Shown here: positions 24,258-35,359 of the stretch, piece by piece | Layout: the number at the start of each line of letters is the position of its first letter | Numbering within the stretch: position 1 is the stretch's first letter | Assembly (NCBI GenBank): GCA_009778915.1 | Contig: WRFH01000001.1 | Location: forward strand, 124,001 to 188,000 | DNA from: Elusimicrobiota bacterium | Lineage (GTDB): Bacteria > Elusimicrobiota > Elusimicrobia > Elusimicrobiales > Elusimicrobiaceae | Length of the DNA stretch: 64,000 bases | Direction: 5' to 3' | Notes under the pieces: model-generated | The model's input: the letters and a program-made list of their open reading frames with translations, nothing else | Databases searched by the model: none | What the model was told of the DNA's origin: nothing | Position numbers and translations under genes: made by a program

Positions 24258-25499
24258 ATGAAAAAGATTTTGAACTTACAATGCATAAACTGCGGAAGAG
24301 AATATAAAACAAACGAAGTTCACTTCCTGTGTTCGTCCTGCGGCGGTAACCTTGAAGTAAATTACGATTACAAATTGATAGCCAAACGTTTCAGGGTTGA
24401 CGAATTTTGCGATAACCGTAACTACGACATGTGGCGTTATATGGACCTGCTGCCGATTAACGACCATGAAAAAGTGCCTAACGTCCACGTAGGCTGGACG
24501 CCGGTTTACGACAATAAAATAATAGCCAAAGAACTGGGCATTTCCAAACTTTTAATTAAAGACGAAGGCAGGAATCCGACCGGCTCCATTAAAGACCGCG
24601 GCAGCGCGGTTGCCGTCGCGCGCGCGCTGGAACTGGGCGTAAAAGTAATCGCGGACGCGTCCACCGGCAACGCCAGCGACTCCGTGGCGTGCCTCACCGC
24701 CAGCCTGCCGATACGGACGGTGGTTTTTACGACGAAAGACGCGCCGTTCCCGAAAATCACGCAGCTTTTAATCTACGGCGCGGAAGTGTTTACCGTGGAC
24801 GGTTCTTATGACGACGCTTTTGAACTTTGCAAAAAAGCGGTTGAAGAGTACGGCTGGTATTCCCGCGCGGCCGGTTTTAACCCTTTCCCGCGCGAAGGCA
24901 AAAAAACCTGCGCTTTTGAGCTTTGCGAATATTTGGGCTGGGAAGCGCCGGATAAAGTGGTCTGCGCCGTCGGCGACGGGACCGTTATAAGCGGTTTGTG
25001 GAAAGGTTTTGTGGATTTCCAGAAACTCGGCATTTTGGAAAAAATGCCGCAGATGATAGCAATACAGGCGGAAGGCAGCGCGGCCATAAAAAACGCTTTT
25101 GAAAATAACGGCGTTGTGACGCCGGTTAAAGCAAAAACCGTGGCGGACAGCCTTTTGGTGAATTACCCGCGCGACGCGCAGTTTGCATTGCAGGCGCTGC
25201 AGGAATCAAAAGGTACGGCTCTTACGGTCACCGACGCGGAAATTATAGCCGCTATTCCGGAACTCGCGCGTAAGGCAAATATTTTCGCGGAGCCCGCCGG
25301 CGCGGCCGTTTACGCCGGTCTTAAAAAACTTGCGGCGGCCGGGCTGATAGAGCAGGACGAAACGGTGGCCATAATAGTCGGCGGCAACGGGCTTAAAGAT
25401 ACTTTTACGGCCAAACAAATATTGCAGAAGCCGGACATTATACCGGCGGATTTTGAGTCATTTAAAAAAACAGCAAAAAGCAAAGGGCTTATAAAATAG
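24258..25499 (+). CDS. thrC: threonine synthase
   Basis: PLP-dependent enzyme converting O-phosphohomoserine to threonine. The 413 residues begin with a zinc-ribbon-like element (LQCINCGREY...FLCSSCGGNLEV, four Cys). A type II fold PLP domain follows, with the Schiff-base lysine in NPTGSIKDRG near residue 113 and the phosphate cup DASTGNAS. VGDGTVISG and VGGNGLKDTFTA are further family segments. No other threonine gene is adjacent. nusB starts two bases downstream of the stop, so they are probably cotranscribed. Confidence 0.95.
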   Translation: MKKILNLQCINCGREYKTNEVHFLCSSCGGNLEVNYDYKLIAKRFRVDEFCDNRNYDMWRYMDLLPINDHEKVPNVHVGWTPVYDNKIIAKELGISKLLIKDEGRNPTGSIKDRGSAVAVARALELGVKVIADASTGNASDSVACLTASLPIRTVVFTTKDAPFPKITQLLIYGAEVFTVDGSYDDAFELCKKAVEEYGWYSRAAGFNPFPREGKKTCAFELCEYLGWEAPDKVVCAVGDGTVISGLWKGFVDFQKLGILEKMPQMIAIQAEGSAAIKNAFENNGVVTPVKAKTVADSLLVNYPRDAQFALQALQESKGTALTVTDAEIIAAIPELARKANIFAEPAGAAVYAGLKKLAAAGLIEQDETVAIIVGGNGLKDTFTAKQILQKPDIIPADFESFKKTAKSKGLIK

Positions 25500-25501
25500 T
25501 T

Positions 25502-27881
<2,380 letters not shown>

Positions 27882-27957
27882 AATTCCGTAAATATAACTA
27901 ATTTAGATAAGAAAAAAGTAATTTGCCTATTATCTTTTTCCGTCCGCGCAAATTTTT

Positions 27958-27969
27958 TATACTTTTTAT
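27958..27969 (+). promoter_or_regulatory. -10 box of a type IV pilin gene, leaderless arrangement
   Basis: TATACT is followed by six T/A bases (ttttat) and then the pilin ATG; no Shine-Dalgarno is present. It follows an 88-base gap after ligA that otherwise holds only a weak AGATAA/TTATCT inverted repeat. Confidence 0.55.
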
Positions 27970-28527
27970 ATGTTTAAAAATATAAAAAATTATGGTTTTA
28001 CGCTTATTGAACTGCTGGTTGTCGTCCTCATCATCGGCATACTTGCCGCGATAGCTTTGCCGCAGTACCAGAGGAGCGTATGGAAAAGCCGCGCGGCGCA
28101 GCTTAGGCTTTCCGTAAGAGATTTGGCGCTGGCGCAGGAAAGATATTTTTTGGAAACCGGCGGCTACGCGGCAAGTTTTGACAGTTTAGATATTCAATTT
28201 CCGGATATGACTAACACTTCATTTTCGGCCTATACATGGACTATTAGTTCAAAGATAGGCAACGATAAGTTTGGTCTAATGATTGACGCGAATGCCGCAT
28301 ACGGCAGAGTTTTTTCATTATTTTTAAACGGGACATATGAGGGCGGCGCCATTGTATATTTTTTGAAAAACGGCACTGGCAGCATAGGCACGATTCAAAG
28401 AGGCCAGACGTATTGCGCGGAAACAATCTCTTCGCCCGCGTACCAGCAGAATTTTTGTAACAAGATTATGGGTACGTCCGCCGCGTCCATCACGTTGTCC
28501 AACGGCAGATATTATCCGCTTCCGTAA
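27970..28527 (+). CDS. type IV pilin-like protein
   Basis: Prepilin with leader MFKNIKNYG and cleavage motif GFTLIELLVVVLIIGILAAIALPQY; Glu at +5 is present. The 185-residue product has the conserved stretch LRLSVRDLALAQERYFLETGGYA, typical of the many short pilins reported from Elusimicrobium-like genomes (from memory, not searched). A globular domain with Cys pairs (TYCAET...NFCNK) follows. It stands alone between ligA and an M50 protease gene and differs from the pilin at 23718. It could be a pilus subunit or a pseudopilin of a secretion or uptake system. Confidence 0.9.
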   Translation: MFKNIKNYGFTLIELLVVVLIIGILAAIALPQYQRSVWKSRAAQLRLSVRDLALAQERYFLETGGYAASFDSLDIQFPDMTNTSFSAYTWTISSKIGNDKFGLMIDANAAYGRVFSLFLNGTYEGGAIVYFLKNGTGSIGTIQRGQTYCAETISSPAYQQNFCNKIMGTSAASITLSNGRYYPLP

Positions 28528-28572
28528 ATTCATCAGCAGCCGTCTATCTATCCACAAACCGGCAATAATTAG

Positions 28573-28586
28573 TAGAATTAATATAT
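28573..28586 (+). promoter_or_regulatory. probable -10 box of the M50 protease gene
   Basis: TAGAAT ends eight bases before the ATG, with AT-only spacing and no Shine-Dalgarno. It is compatible with a leaderless or near-leaderless transcript for the protease-trpS-scpA-scpB series. Confidence 0.4.
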
Positions 28587-29213
28587 ATGATTTTATTACA
28601 ACTGGCCATTTTAATTTTTTCTATAGTGGCGCATGAGGTTTCGCACGGGTATATCGCCTACCGCCGGGGGGACGATACAGCCTATCTCATGGGCCGTCTT
28701 ACGCTTAATCCTATTCACCATATTGACCCGGTGGGCTCAATACTTGTCCCCGCGTTTTGCTATGTCTCCGGCATGCCGATATTCGGCTGGGCCAAACCCG
28801 TTCCTATAAATCCTACAAGGCTGGATAAACCGCGCGCGGATATGGGCAAAGTGGCGCTTGCCGGGCCGGTTACAAATTTTACGCTGGCAATAATCTGCGT
28901 CGCCGCCATGAGGATATACGCGCTTTCTCCGTCGGCCGCGCCCGGCGCGCTGGCTGATTCTTTAAATTACGGCGCGCAGATTAATTTGCTGCTGTGTATT
29001 TTTAATCTTATTCCTATACCGCCGCTTGACGGCAGCAAGGTAGTTTATTCGCTGCTGCCTTATAACGCGGCGGATAAATACGCGCGCGTCTTTGGGCGTT
29101 ACGGTATGTGGATTGTCATAGCTTTCATTTTTCTGGGCGGCGCGCGGTACGTTTTGTTTCCGATTGTAACAGTTATTTACAAATTGCTTATTACGGCGTT
29201 TTTTTGGATATAG
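28587..29213 (+). CDS. site-2 protease-like M50 membrane metalloprotease
   Basis: Rhomboid-unrelated intramembrane zinc protease of the short M50 (YwhC-like) group, 208 residues. The first membrane helix carries the zinc motif AHEVSHGYIA (HExxH), and the third ligand Asp lies in NLIPIPPLDGSKV. Several further hydrophobic segments are present, and no PDZ or CBS domain. These short members are common and their substrates unknown. The stop is three bases from trpS. The run 28587-33206 probably forms one transcript with trpS, scpA, scpB and glgA. Confidence 0.9.
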   Translation: MILLQLAILIFSIVAHEVSHGYIAYRRGDDTAYLMGRLTLNPIHHIDPVGSILVPAFCYVSGMPIFGWAKPVPINPTRLDKPRADMGKVALAGPVTNFTLAIICVAAMRIYALSPSAAPGALADSLNYGAQINLLLCIFNLIPIPPLDGSKVVYSLLPYNAADKYARVFGRYGMWIVIAFIFLGGARYVLFPIVTVIYKLLITAFFWI

Positions 29214-29215
29214 TT

Positions 29216-30274
29216 ATGAATAAAGAAATTATAGTTTCAGGCATGAGGCCGACGGGGAGACTGCATCTCGGCAATTACCACGGCGCGCTTAAAAACTGGG
29301 TTGCGCTGCAGGATAAATACAAATGCTTTTTCTTTGTGGCGGATTTGCACGCGCTGACGACCGCTTATGACAGGACGGAAAATATCGCGGACAACGGCCT
29401 TGAGATGGTTATTGACTGGCTTACCGCCGGGCTTGAACCTGAAAAATGCACAATGTTTATACAGTCCCGCGTGTCGGAAGTAAGCGAATTAACCTTGCTG
29501 CTGGGCATGTTCACGCCGCTGGGCTGGCTGCTCAGAAATCCGTCTTATAAAGAGCAGCTTGTTGAAATTTTTAAGAAAAAGTACGCCGGCAGCAAAGACT
29601 TGGACGGCTCCCTTACCGAAAAAATGGCGGAACTATCGGAGGCGGAACTGTCGGAACTTTCTTCTTTCGGTTTTCTGGGATATCCGGTTTTGATGGCTAC
29701 TGATATTCTGATACATAAAGCTTTATACGTCCCCGTCGGGCAGGACCAGGTGGCGCATCTTGAAATAGCGCGGGATATCGCCCGCAAGTTTAAAGATATT
29801 TATAACGCCGATATTTTTGTGGAACCTAAACCGCTGCTTACCAACGTACCCAGAGTGCCGGGGCTGGACGGGCGCAAAATGTCCAAATCTTATAACAACA
29901 CGATTGAACTGGGCGAAGACGTTGAGGCGGTGCGTAAAAAAATTATGACCATGTTTACGGACCCGAATAAGAAAAAAGCCACTGACGCGGGCAACCCGGA
30001 AGGCTGCGTGGTTTACGCGTTTCACAAGATTTATAATCCCGATTATGAGACGAGGAACAAAGAATGCCGCGCCGGCGCCCTGGGCTGCGTGGCGTGCAAA
30101 AAGCATTTATTCGAACTTATGGAGCCGGAACTTAAAAAATTTAACGAACGCCGCAAAATTTTTGCCGCGGACAAAGGCGCCGTTGAAAAAATTTTAAACC
30201 CGGGCGCGGAAAAAGCCCGCGCCAGCGCTAAGATAACTCTTGCCGAAGTAAAAAAGGCCATGAGGCTCATATGA
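29216..30274 (+). CDS. trpS: tryptophanyl-tRNA synthetase
   Basis: Class I aminoacyl-tRNA synthetase charging tRNA-Trp. The start at 29216 (MNKEIIVSGMRPTGRLHLGNYHGAL) places the class I HIGH-type motif RLHLGNYHG correctly; the ORF-track start at 29108 lies inside the M50 gene. The KMSKS motif is present as GRKMSKSYNN. 352 residues, a normal length, with CVACKKHLFELMEPEL before the C-terminal helices. It overlaps scpA by four bases. Confidence 0.96.
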   Translation: MNKEIIVSGMRPTGRLHLGNYHGALKNWVALQDKYKCFFFVADLHALTTAYDRTENIADNGLEMVIDWLTAGLEPEKCTMFIQSRVSEVSELTLLLGMFTPLGWLLRNPSYKEQLVEIFKKKYAGSKDLDGSLTEKMAELSEAELSELSSFGFLGYPVLMATDILIHKALYVPVGQDQVAHLEIARDIARKFKDIYNADIFVEPKPLLTNVPRVPGLDGRKMSKSYNNTIELGEDVEAVRKKIMTMFTDPNKKKATDAGNPEGCVVYAFHKIYNPDYETRNKECRAGALGCVACKKHLFELMEPELKKFNERRKIFAADKGAVEKILNPGAEKARASAKITLAEVKKAMRLI

Positions 30275-31047
30275 TAGAAACCGCCGGCATAAATATTCAT
30301 ATAGACGTTTTTGAAGGGCCTATGGACCTTTTGCTGCACCTTATCAAAAAGGACAATTTGAATATTTATGACGTGAATATTTCGGACATAACAAAGCAGT
30401 ATCTTGAATATCTTGAAATAATGAAAAGCCTTAACCTTGAGGTGGCGGGCGAGTTTCTGGTAATGGCCAGCACGCTTATGCAGATTAAGGCCAAGCAGCT
30501 TCTGCCGTCCCAGGCGCCGACGACGGAGGAGGACGGCCCCAACCCGGCGCAGGACCTGCTTAACAAAATAATGGAGTACCAGAAATTTAAAGAAGCGGGC
30601 AAATTTTTAGACGGCAAGTTTGAAGAGTTTAAAGACAATTTTTATAAGTCGGCGCCGATTTTTGACAACGGCGAGCGCGTGCTTAATTTGCAGATGTTTG
30701 ACCTGCTTTCCGCCGTGAAACGCGCTTTTGACAAACTTGACGAACGCGCGCGCGTCCAGATGCTTGAAACGGAAGAATTTCCGATAGAAACAAAGCTTGA
30801 AAAGATTATTGAAATGCTGTCCGCCAAACCGTGGGTGCTCTTAGACGATATTTTTACCGGCGAGACTAAAAAGCGCGGCGTAATCACCTGTTTTCTGGCG
30901 CTTTTGGAACTTATGAAAATAAGAAAGGTGATGGCGCGGCAAGATAAAAAAGCCGGCGAAATAAGAGTTTATTTAAACCCGGAAACAAAAGATTTAGACT
31001 ATAAAGAACTTTTTAAACAGCAAGAGGCATCCGCAAATGGAAAATAA
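30271..31047 (+). CDS. scpA: segregation and condensation protein A
   Basis: Kleisin subunit that bridges SMC heads with ScpB for chromosome condensation. The 258-residue protein opens with VFEGPMDLLLHLIKKDNLNIYDV, the ScpA signature. It continues ISDITKQYLEYLE and LEVAGEFLVMASTLMQIKAKQLLP, and ends with a winged-helix domain (VITCFLALLELMKIRKVMARQ). It overlaps scpB by 11 bases. SMC itself is not in the window. Confidence 0.95.
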   Translation: MIETAGINIHIDVFEGPMDLLLHLIKKDNLNIYDVNISDITKQYLEYLEIMKSLNLEVAGEFLVMASTLMQIKAKQLLPSQAPTTEEDGPNPAQDLLNKIMEYQKFKEAGKFLDGKFEEFKDNFYKSAPIFDNGERVLNLQMFDLLSAVKRAFDKLDERARVQMLETEEFPIETKLEKIIEMLSAKPWVLLDDIFTGETKKRGVITCFLALLELMKIRKVMARQDKKAGEIRVYLNPETKDLDYKELFKQQEASANGK

Positions 31048-31741
31048 CGAAACCGAACTTTTAAGAAGCGAAGACGCCAAAAAAATTATAGAAAATTTGC
31101 TTTTTATCACAGACAGGCCGCTTACTCCCAAACGGCTTGCCGAAGTGGTTGACGGCGTCAGCGCCGCGGCCGCTATGGATATAATTACCGAACTGCAAAA
31201 AGAATATTTCGACACACGTCGCGCGGTGCGGATTATTGAAATAGGCGGCGGTTTCCAAATGGCCACAAAGCCGGAATACGGCCGCTGGGTAAGAAAACTT
31301 TACAACGAAAAAATGACGGCTAAGCTGTCAAACGCCGCGCTGGAAACGCTGGCGATTATCGCCTACAAACAGCCGGTGACGCGCGCGGAAGTAGAGGCCA
31401 TACGCGGCGTTGACATAGGCGCGCCGCTTGAGAAACTTTTGGAGCGCGGGCTTGTAAAAATCGCCGGTAAACGGGATACCATCGGCAGGCCGATGGTCTA
31501 CGGCACGACGGAAGAATTTTTACGGCTGTTCGGTTTAAACAAAGTTTCGGAGCTGCCGGATTTGGATATTTTCGCGGCCAAAACCGCGCCGCGCGACGAG
31601 CAGGGGAATTTACCGTTTGAAGACACTTCAAACGCCGCGATAATCCCGCTGGAAGACGGCGAGCTGGACGCGTTAACGGTTGCTCCCGCGGATAAAGATT
31701 TTGTTGAAGAAGAATTAGAAACCGCTAAGGAAGAAATCTGA
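31037..31741 (+). CDS. scpB: segregation and condensation protein B
   Basis: Winged-helix partner of ScpA. The 234 residues include AKKIIENLLFITDRPLTPKRLA, GFQMATKPEYGRWVRKLYNE, and the strongly conserved LSNAALETLAIIAYKQPVTRAEVEAIRGVD. RGLVKIAGKRDTIGRPMVYGTTEEFLR follows, then an acidic C-terminal tail (from ~190) without clear fold. glgA follows 16 bases later and uses a GAGGACGGAG Shine-Dalgarno that overlaps the scpB stop. Confidence 0.94.
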   Translation: MENNETELLRSEDAKKIIENLLFITDRPLTPKRLAEVVDGVSAAAAMDIITELQKEYFDTRRAVRIIEIGGGFQMATKPEYGRWVRKLYNEKMTAKLSNAALETLAIIAYKQPVTRAEVEAIRGVDIGAPLEKLLERGLVKIAGKRDTIGRPMVYGTTEEFLRLFGLNKVSELPDLDIFAAKTAPRDEQGNLPFEDTSNAAIIPLEDGELDALTVAPADKDFVEEELETAKEEI

Positions 31742-31757
31742 GGACGGAGTTTTAATA

Positions 31758-33206
31758 ATGAATATCGTAATGGCTGCCAGCGAGGCTTTTCCTTTTTGTA
31801 AGACGGGCGGGCTGGCCGACGTCGTCGGTTCGCTTGCCAAAGAACTTGCTAAATACAAAGGCAATAAAGTCATTTTATTCCTGCCGCATTACAGGGAAGT
31901 CAACCGCGTCTCTACCCTTAAAGTGGTGCCGGGCACTTTTTTAATTCCCGTCGGGGACAGGTTAGAAAGCGCGTCGCTTTCGTACATTCACTGGGGTTCC
32001 GTTCTGGTATTTTTTATCAGCAGCACGAAATATTTTGACCGCGCCGGTTTTTACCGTACGGCGACGGGCGATTTTTTTGATAACGACGAGCGGTTTATTT
32101 TCTATTCGCGCGCGGTTTTGGAAAGCTGCAAATTTATAGGTTTCAGGCCGGACATTATCCACGCGCACGACTGGCAGGCCGGGCTTATACCGGCGTATAT
32201 TAAAACCGTTTATAAGACGGACGCGTTTTTTACGCGCACGCGCAGTTTGTTTACAATTCACAATATGGCTTACCAGGGGCAGTACCCGTATTCCAGTTTT
32301 GTAAAGGCCGGTTTCCATACGGTTGATTATGTGCCGGAAAGATTTGAGTATTACGGCGGCATAAGTTTTCTTAAAAGCGGCATAGTGTACGCTGATTTCG
32401 TTAACACGGTAAGCCCGAATTACGCCAAAGAAGTTACCGTTGACGAAAAAATGGGTTTCGGCATGGAAGGGCTGCTGCGCCAGCGCGGATATACTTTTAA
32501 AGGCATAGTAAACGGGCTGGATATCGGAGTATGGGACCCGGAGACGGACCCGCTGATTCCGTTCGCGTATGAAAGTTCTTCGCCTGTAAAAGGCAAGGCG
32601 TCATGCAAACAATTTTTGCAAAATATGACCGGGCTTGAAGAGAACCCGCTGAAACCGCTCGTCGGCGTGGTATCCCGCATGGATTACCAGAAAGGTCTGG
32701 ACTTACTGCCGGGCGTTATAGAAAAACTTAAAGACAAAGTGCAGTTTGTCGTCGTGGGCACCGGGGACGCGGGCATGGAGCGCGCGTTCGCGGCGGTGGC
32801 CAAAAACAATGTAGGTAAAGCCGCTTACATTGATAAAGTGGACGAAGAAACGGCGCACAAAATTTACGCCGGCGCGGATATGTTTTTAATGCCGTCCCGT
32901 TTTGAGCCTTGCGGTTTAAGCCAGATGATAGCCATGCGCTACGGCACCGTGCCGGTGGTGTCGCGCGTCGGCGGGCTTATTGACACGGTGACGGGTTTTG
33001 ACGGGCGGAACTCAAACGCCGACGGGTTTTTTATTCTGAAATTCAGCGAGCAGGGCATTTCCGACGCCGTTACCTACGCGCTTAAATATTTTCAGGATAA
33101 GCGCGCCTGGGGAATACTTGTTAAGAACGGCATGGAAAAAGACTTTTCATGGTCCATAAGCGCGCAGCGGTACCAAGATTTATACAAGGAGATTATTTCA
33201 AAATAA
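31758..33206 (+). CDS. glgA: glycogen synthase (ADP-glucose type)
   Basis: GT5 glycosyltransferase extending alpha-1,4-glucan from ADP-glucose. The N-terminal MAASEAFPFCKTGGLADV contains the KTGGL donor loop. Further motifs are DIIHAHDWQAGLIPAY, NTVSPNYAKEV, NGLDIGVWDPETD, GVVSRMDYQKGLDL and MPSRFEPCGLSQMIAMRYGT (the second nucleotide-sugar motif). 482 residues, complete. No other glycogen gene is near; it is appended to a housekeeping series and may be co-transcribed with scpB. Confidence 0.95.
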   Translation: MNIVMAASEAFPFCKTGGLADVVGSLAKELAKYKGNKVILFLPHYREVNRVSTLKVVPGTFLIPVGDRLESASLSYIHWGSVLVFFISSTKYFDRAGFYRTATGDFFDNDERFIFYSRAVLESCKFIGFRPDIIHAHDWQAGLIPAYIKTVYKTDAFFTRTRSLFTIHNMAYQGQYPYSSFVKAGFHTVDYVPERFEYYGGISFLKSGIVYADFVNTVSPNYAKEVTVDEKMGFGMEGLLRQRGYTFKGIVNGLDIGVWDPETDPLIPFAYESSSPVKGKASCKQFLQNMTGLEENPLKPLVGVVSRMDYQKGLDLLPGVIEKLKDKVQFVVVGTGDAGMERAFAAVAKNNVGKAAYIDKVDEETAHKIYAGADMFLMPSRFEPCGLSQMIAMRYGTVPVVSRVGGLIDTVTGFDGRNSNADGFFILKFSEQGISDAVTYALKYFQDKRAWGILVKNGMEKDFSWSISAQRYQDLYKEIISK

Positions 33207-33209
33207 CTT

Positions 33210-34568
33210 ATGAAAAAGATATTAATCGTCTGCTTTGTTTTATTGTTCGCGGCCTCCGCGCAATGCGAGAAGGCCAAAAATATAATTTTGGTAATTTCAG
33301 ACGGCGGCGGGCCGGAGACTGTCGGCCTGATGGCGCAGTACGCGCGTTACGCGCCGAACAGCCCGTATCCGGACAGAACGTCGAATATAGAAAAATTTTT
33401 TAATAAATCAACTGTCGCGTCCGTTCTTACTAACACTTATTCGACTTTGGTGACGGACTCCGCCGCTTCAGGCACGCAGTTCGCTACGGGCGCTTTCAGC
33501 CTTCCCGGCCAAATCGGCGTTGATTATAGCGGTAAACCTGTAAAAACAATTTTGGAATACGCGCGGGACGCCGGCAAAAGCACCGGCCTTATAACTACGG
33601 TTTATCTGCAGGACGCGACGCCCGCCGTTTTTGCCGCGCACGAAGCCAGCCGCGGCGAAAAAGAAGACATAGCGGCGGACATGTTTAACTCAAACGTCGA
33701 CGTACTGCTAGGCGGCGGCGCAAAATATTTCGCGCCGTTTGAAGATAAATTTAAAGCTAAAGGTTATATTGTAGCGCATACAAAGGACGAACTTGCGGGC
33801 GTGCAAGCCGGCAAAAACGTAAAACTTTTAGGCACTTTCGCGGACCTTGAAATGCCTTTTGATATTTATAAAAGAACCGATATGCCATCGCTGGCGGACA
33901 TGACGGCGAAAGCTTTGGATATTCTGAGCCAGAATAAAAAAGGTTTTTTTATTATGGTTGAAGCCGGCCGCGTGGACTGGGCTCTTCACGCGAATGACGC
34001 CGCCGCGACTTTGCAGGAAATGCTGGAATTGGATAACACTCTGGGTTACCTTTTGAAATGGGCTGCGAACCGCAAAGATACTCTTGTAATTCTGACGGCG
34101 GACCATGATACGGGCGGTTTCGGTTTCAATTATCACCACCTTGACGGTCCGGCGGTGGAGAGAGCAAAGGCGAATAACGAGGTTATTTACGAAGGACAGA
34201 TAGATTACGTAAATCCGATAATTTTTGACAAACTTACGGCGCAGAAAGGCATGTTCTATGACGCGCAGAAAGAGTTTGACGCGCTTCCGGCTAAACAGCA
34301 GACAAACCAAGCGCTTGCCGATATTTTTTCAAAGACCGTAGGCGGGCCGGTTGACTCCTCTTTATATAAAAACGCCAAAACGATTGAAGATATTAAAAAG
34401 AATTATGACGCCGCGCTGGGCATAGTGTGGTCCACGGAGTCCCACTTATCCACGCCGGTGCCGCTGGCCGCCTGGGGAGTCACGCAGCAAAATTACGGCG
34501 GGCTTTACCACATGACGGATTTAAATAAAAAAATGATGAAAAGTTTCGGGTTTGAGGTATCAAAATGA
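33210..34568 (+). CDS. exported alkaline phosphatase (PhoA family)
   Basis: Periplasmic phosphomonoesterase. A signal peptide (MKKILIVCFVLLFAASAQC) precedes the core, which shows IILVISDGGGPE (first metal Asp) and TDSAASGTQFATG with the catalytic Ser near residue 85. FFIMVEAGRVDWALHANDA and TADHDTGGF (metal ligands) follow, with WSTESHLSTPVPL carrying the distal His. 452 residues is within family range. It begins three bases after glgA and overlaps the FtsX-like gene by four bases, an odd position for a phosphate-scavenging enzyme; no Pho box was recognised. Confidence 0.92.
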   Translation: MKKILIVCFVLLFAASAQCEKAKNIILVISDGGGPETVGLMAQYARYAPNSPYPDRTSNIEKFFNKSTVASVLTNTYSTLVTDSAASGTQFATGAFSLPGQIGVDYSGKPVKTILEYARDAGKSTGLITTVYLQDATPAVFAAHEASRGEKEDIAADMFNSNVDVLLGGGAKYFAPFEDKFKAKGYIVAHTKDELAGVQAGKNVKLLGTFADLEMPFDIYKRTDMPSLADMTAKALDILSQNKKGFFIMVEAGRVDWALHANDAAATLQEMLELDNTLGYLLKWAANRKDTLVILTADHDTGGFGFNYHHLDGPAVERAKANNEVIYEGQIDYVNPIIFDKLTAQKGMFYDAQKEFDALPAKQQTNQALADIFSKTVGGPVDSSLYKNAKTIEDIKKNYDAALGIVWSTESHLSTPVPLAAWGVTQQNYGGLYHMTDLNKKMMKSFGFEVSK

Positions 34569-35359
34569 CGGATGAGATTGTAAAACCCGCGGAAGAAACT
34601 CCAGCCGCCGTCAAGCCGCGGCAAAAAGTTGTTCCGGGGTACGGAAGATTATTTTTTATCACGCTGTTTATCGCCTTGCTGCTGCAGAGTTTTTGTTTTT
34701 TTTATTTTCAGGCGCGGGAAATCAGCGGCGCGCTGCACAGGGATTTTAAAATTATTCTTACGCTTAACGCCGCCGCGCCGGACCGCGTTAATGAAATAGG
34801 CAAAACGCTTTCCGCCAACGCCGACGTGCTTAGTCTTAAATTTATCTCCGCTGAAGACGGCTTTGAAATGCTTAAACAGCAGAACCCCGGTCTTGCGGAA
34901 AATTTTGTGTTTCTGGGCCGCAGGCCGATGGCGGATTATTTTGAACTTACGGTAAGCGACGCCGCGCTTGCGGATATTGACGCGTGGGTTAAGACAAATA
35001 TTACTCCTATTTCCGACGCGCAGGTTTTTTATAAAAAAGACGCCGCGGCGGCGGCGGCTTACGGCGCGGACCTGATTAAATTTTTAAATCTTATCGCCGG
35101 CATTTTGCTTGTAGTTCTTTTTTCTTTTGTATTTTTTGTGGAAGGCAGCAGCGTAAAACCCGCTGAGCCGCGCGCGCCGGCGGTTCTTATCGCGCTGGTT
35201 GCGTACGGCGTTTCATACGGCATTTTTTATTTTTTGCTTGAGCCGCTTCAGAAAACCGGCGGAAGTTTTTTTGTCGTTACCGCGCTTGAAGTGCAGTGCA
35301 TAATAATTTTTATAACGGCCGTCTCAGGCTGGGTGTTTGCGAAATGGAAAAGATTTTAA
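34565..35359 (+). CDS. FtsX-like membrane protein
   Basis: A 264-residue membrane protein resembling the permease-like partner of the FtsEX complex. It has a basic N-terminal tail, a membrane helix at about 27-47, and an extracytoplasmic domain with SLKFISAEDGFEMLKQQNPG and RPMADYFELTVSD. That pattern matches the FtsX external domain, which reads vkfvsreeAl...NPLPxxfev in the family. Three further hydrophobic segments (about 175-195, 205-227, 235-257) give four in total, as in FtsX. Its adjacency to an EnvC-like gene strongly supports the call, since FtsEX controls amidases through EnvC. FtsE, the ATPase, is absent nearby. Confidence 0.72.
   Translation: MTDEIVKPAEETPAAVKPRQKVVPGYGRLFFITLFIALLLQSFCFFYFQAREISGALHRDFKIILTLNAAAPDRVNEIGKTLSANADVLSLKFISAEDGFEMLKQQNPGLAENFVFLGRRPMADYFELTVSDAALADIDAWVKTNITPISDAQVFYKKDAAAAAAYGADLIKFLNLIAGILLVVLFSFVFFVEGSSVKPAEPRAPAVLIALVAYGVSYGIFYFLLEPLQKTGGSFFVVTALEVQCIIIFITAVSGWVFAKWKRF

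Noticed and set aside
27901-27945. Terminator after ligA
   Set aside because: The AGATAA/TTATCT arms are only six bases with a long loop and AT-rich stem; too weak to call.
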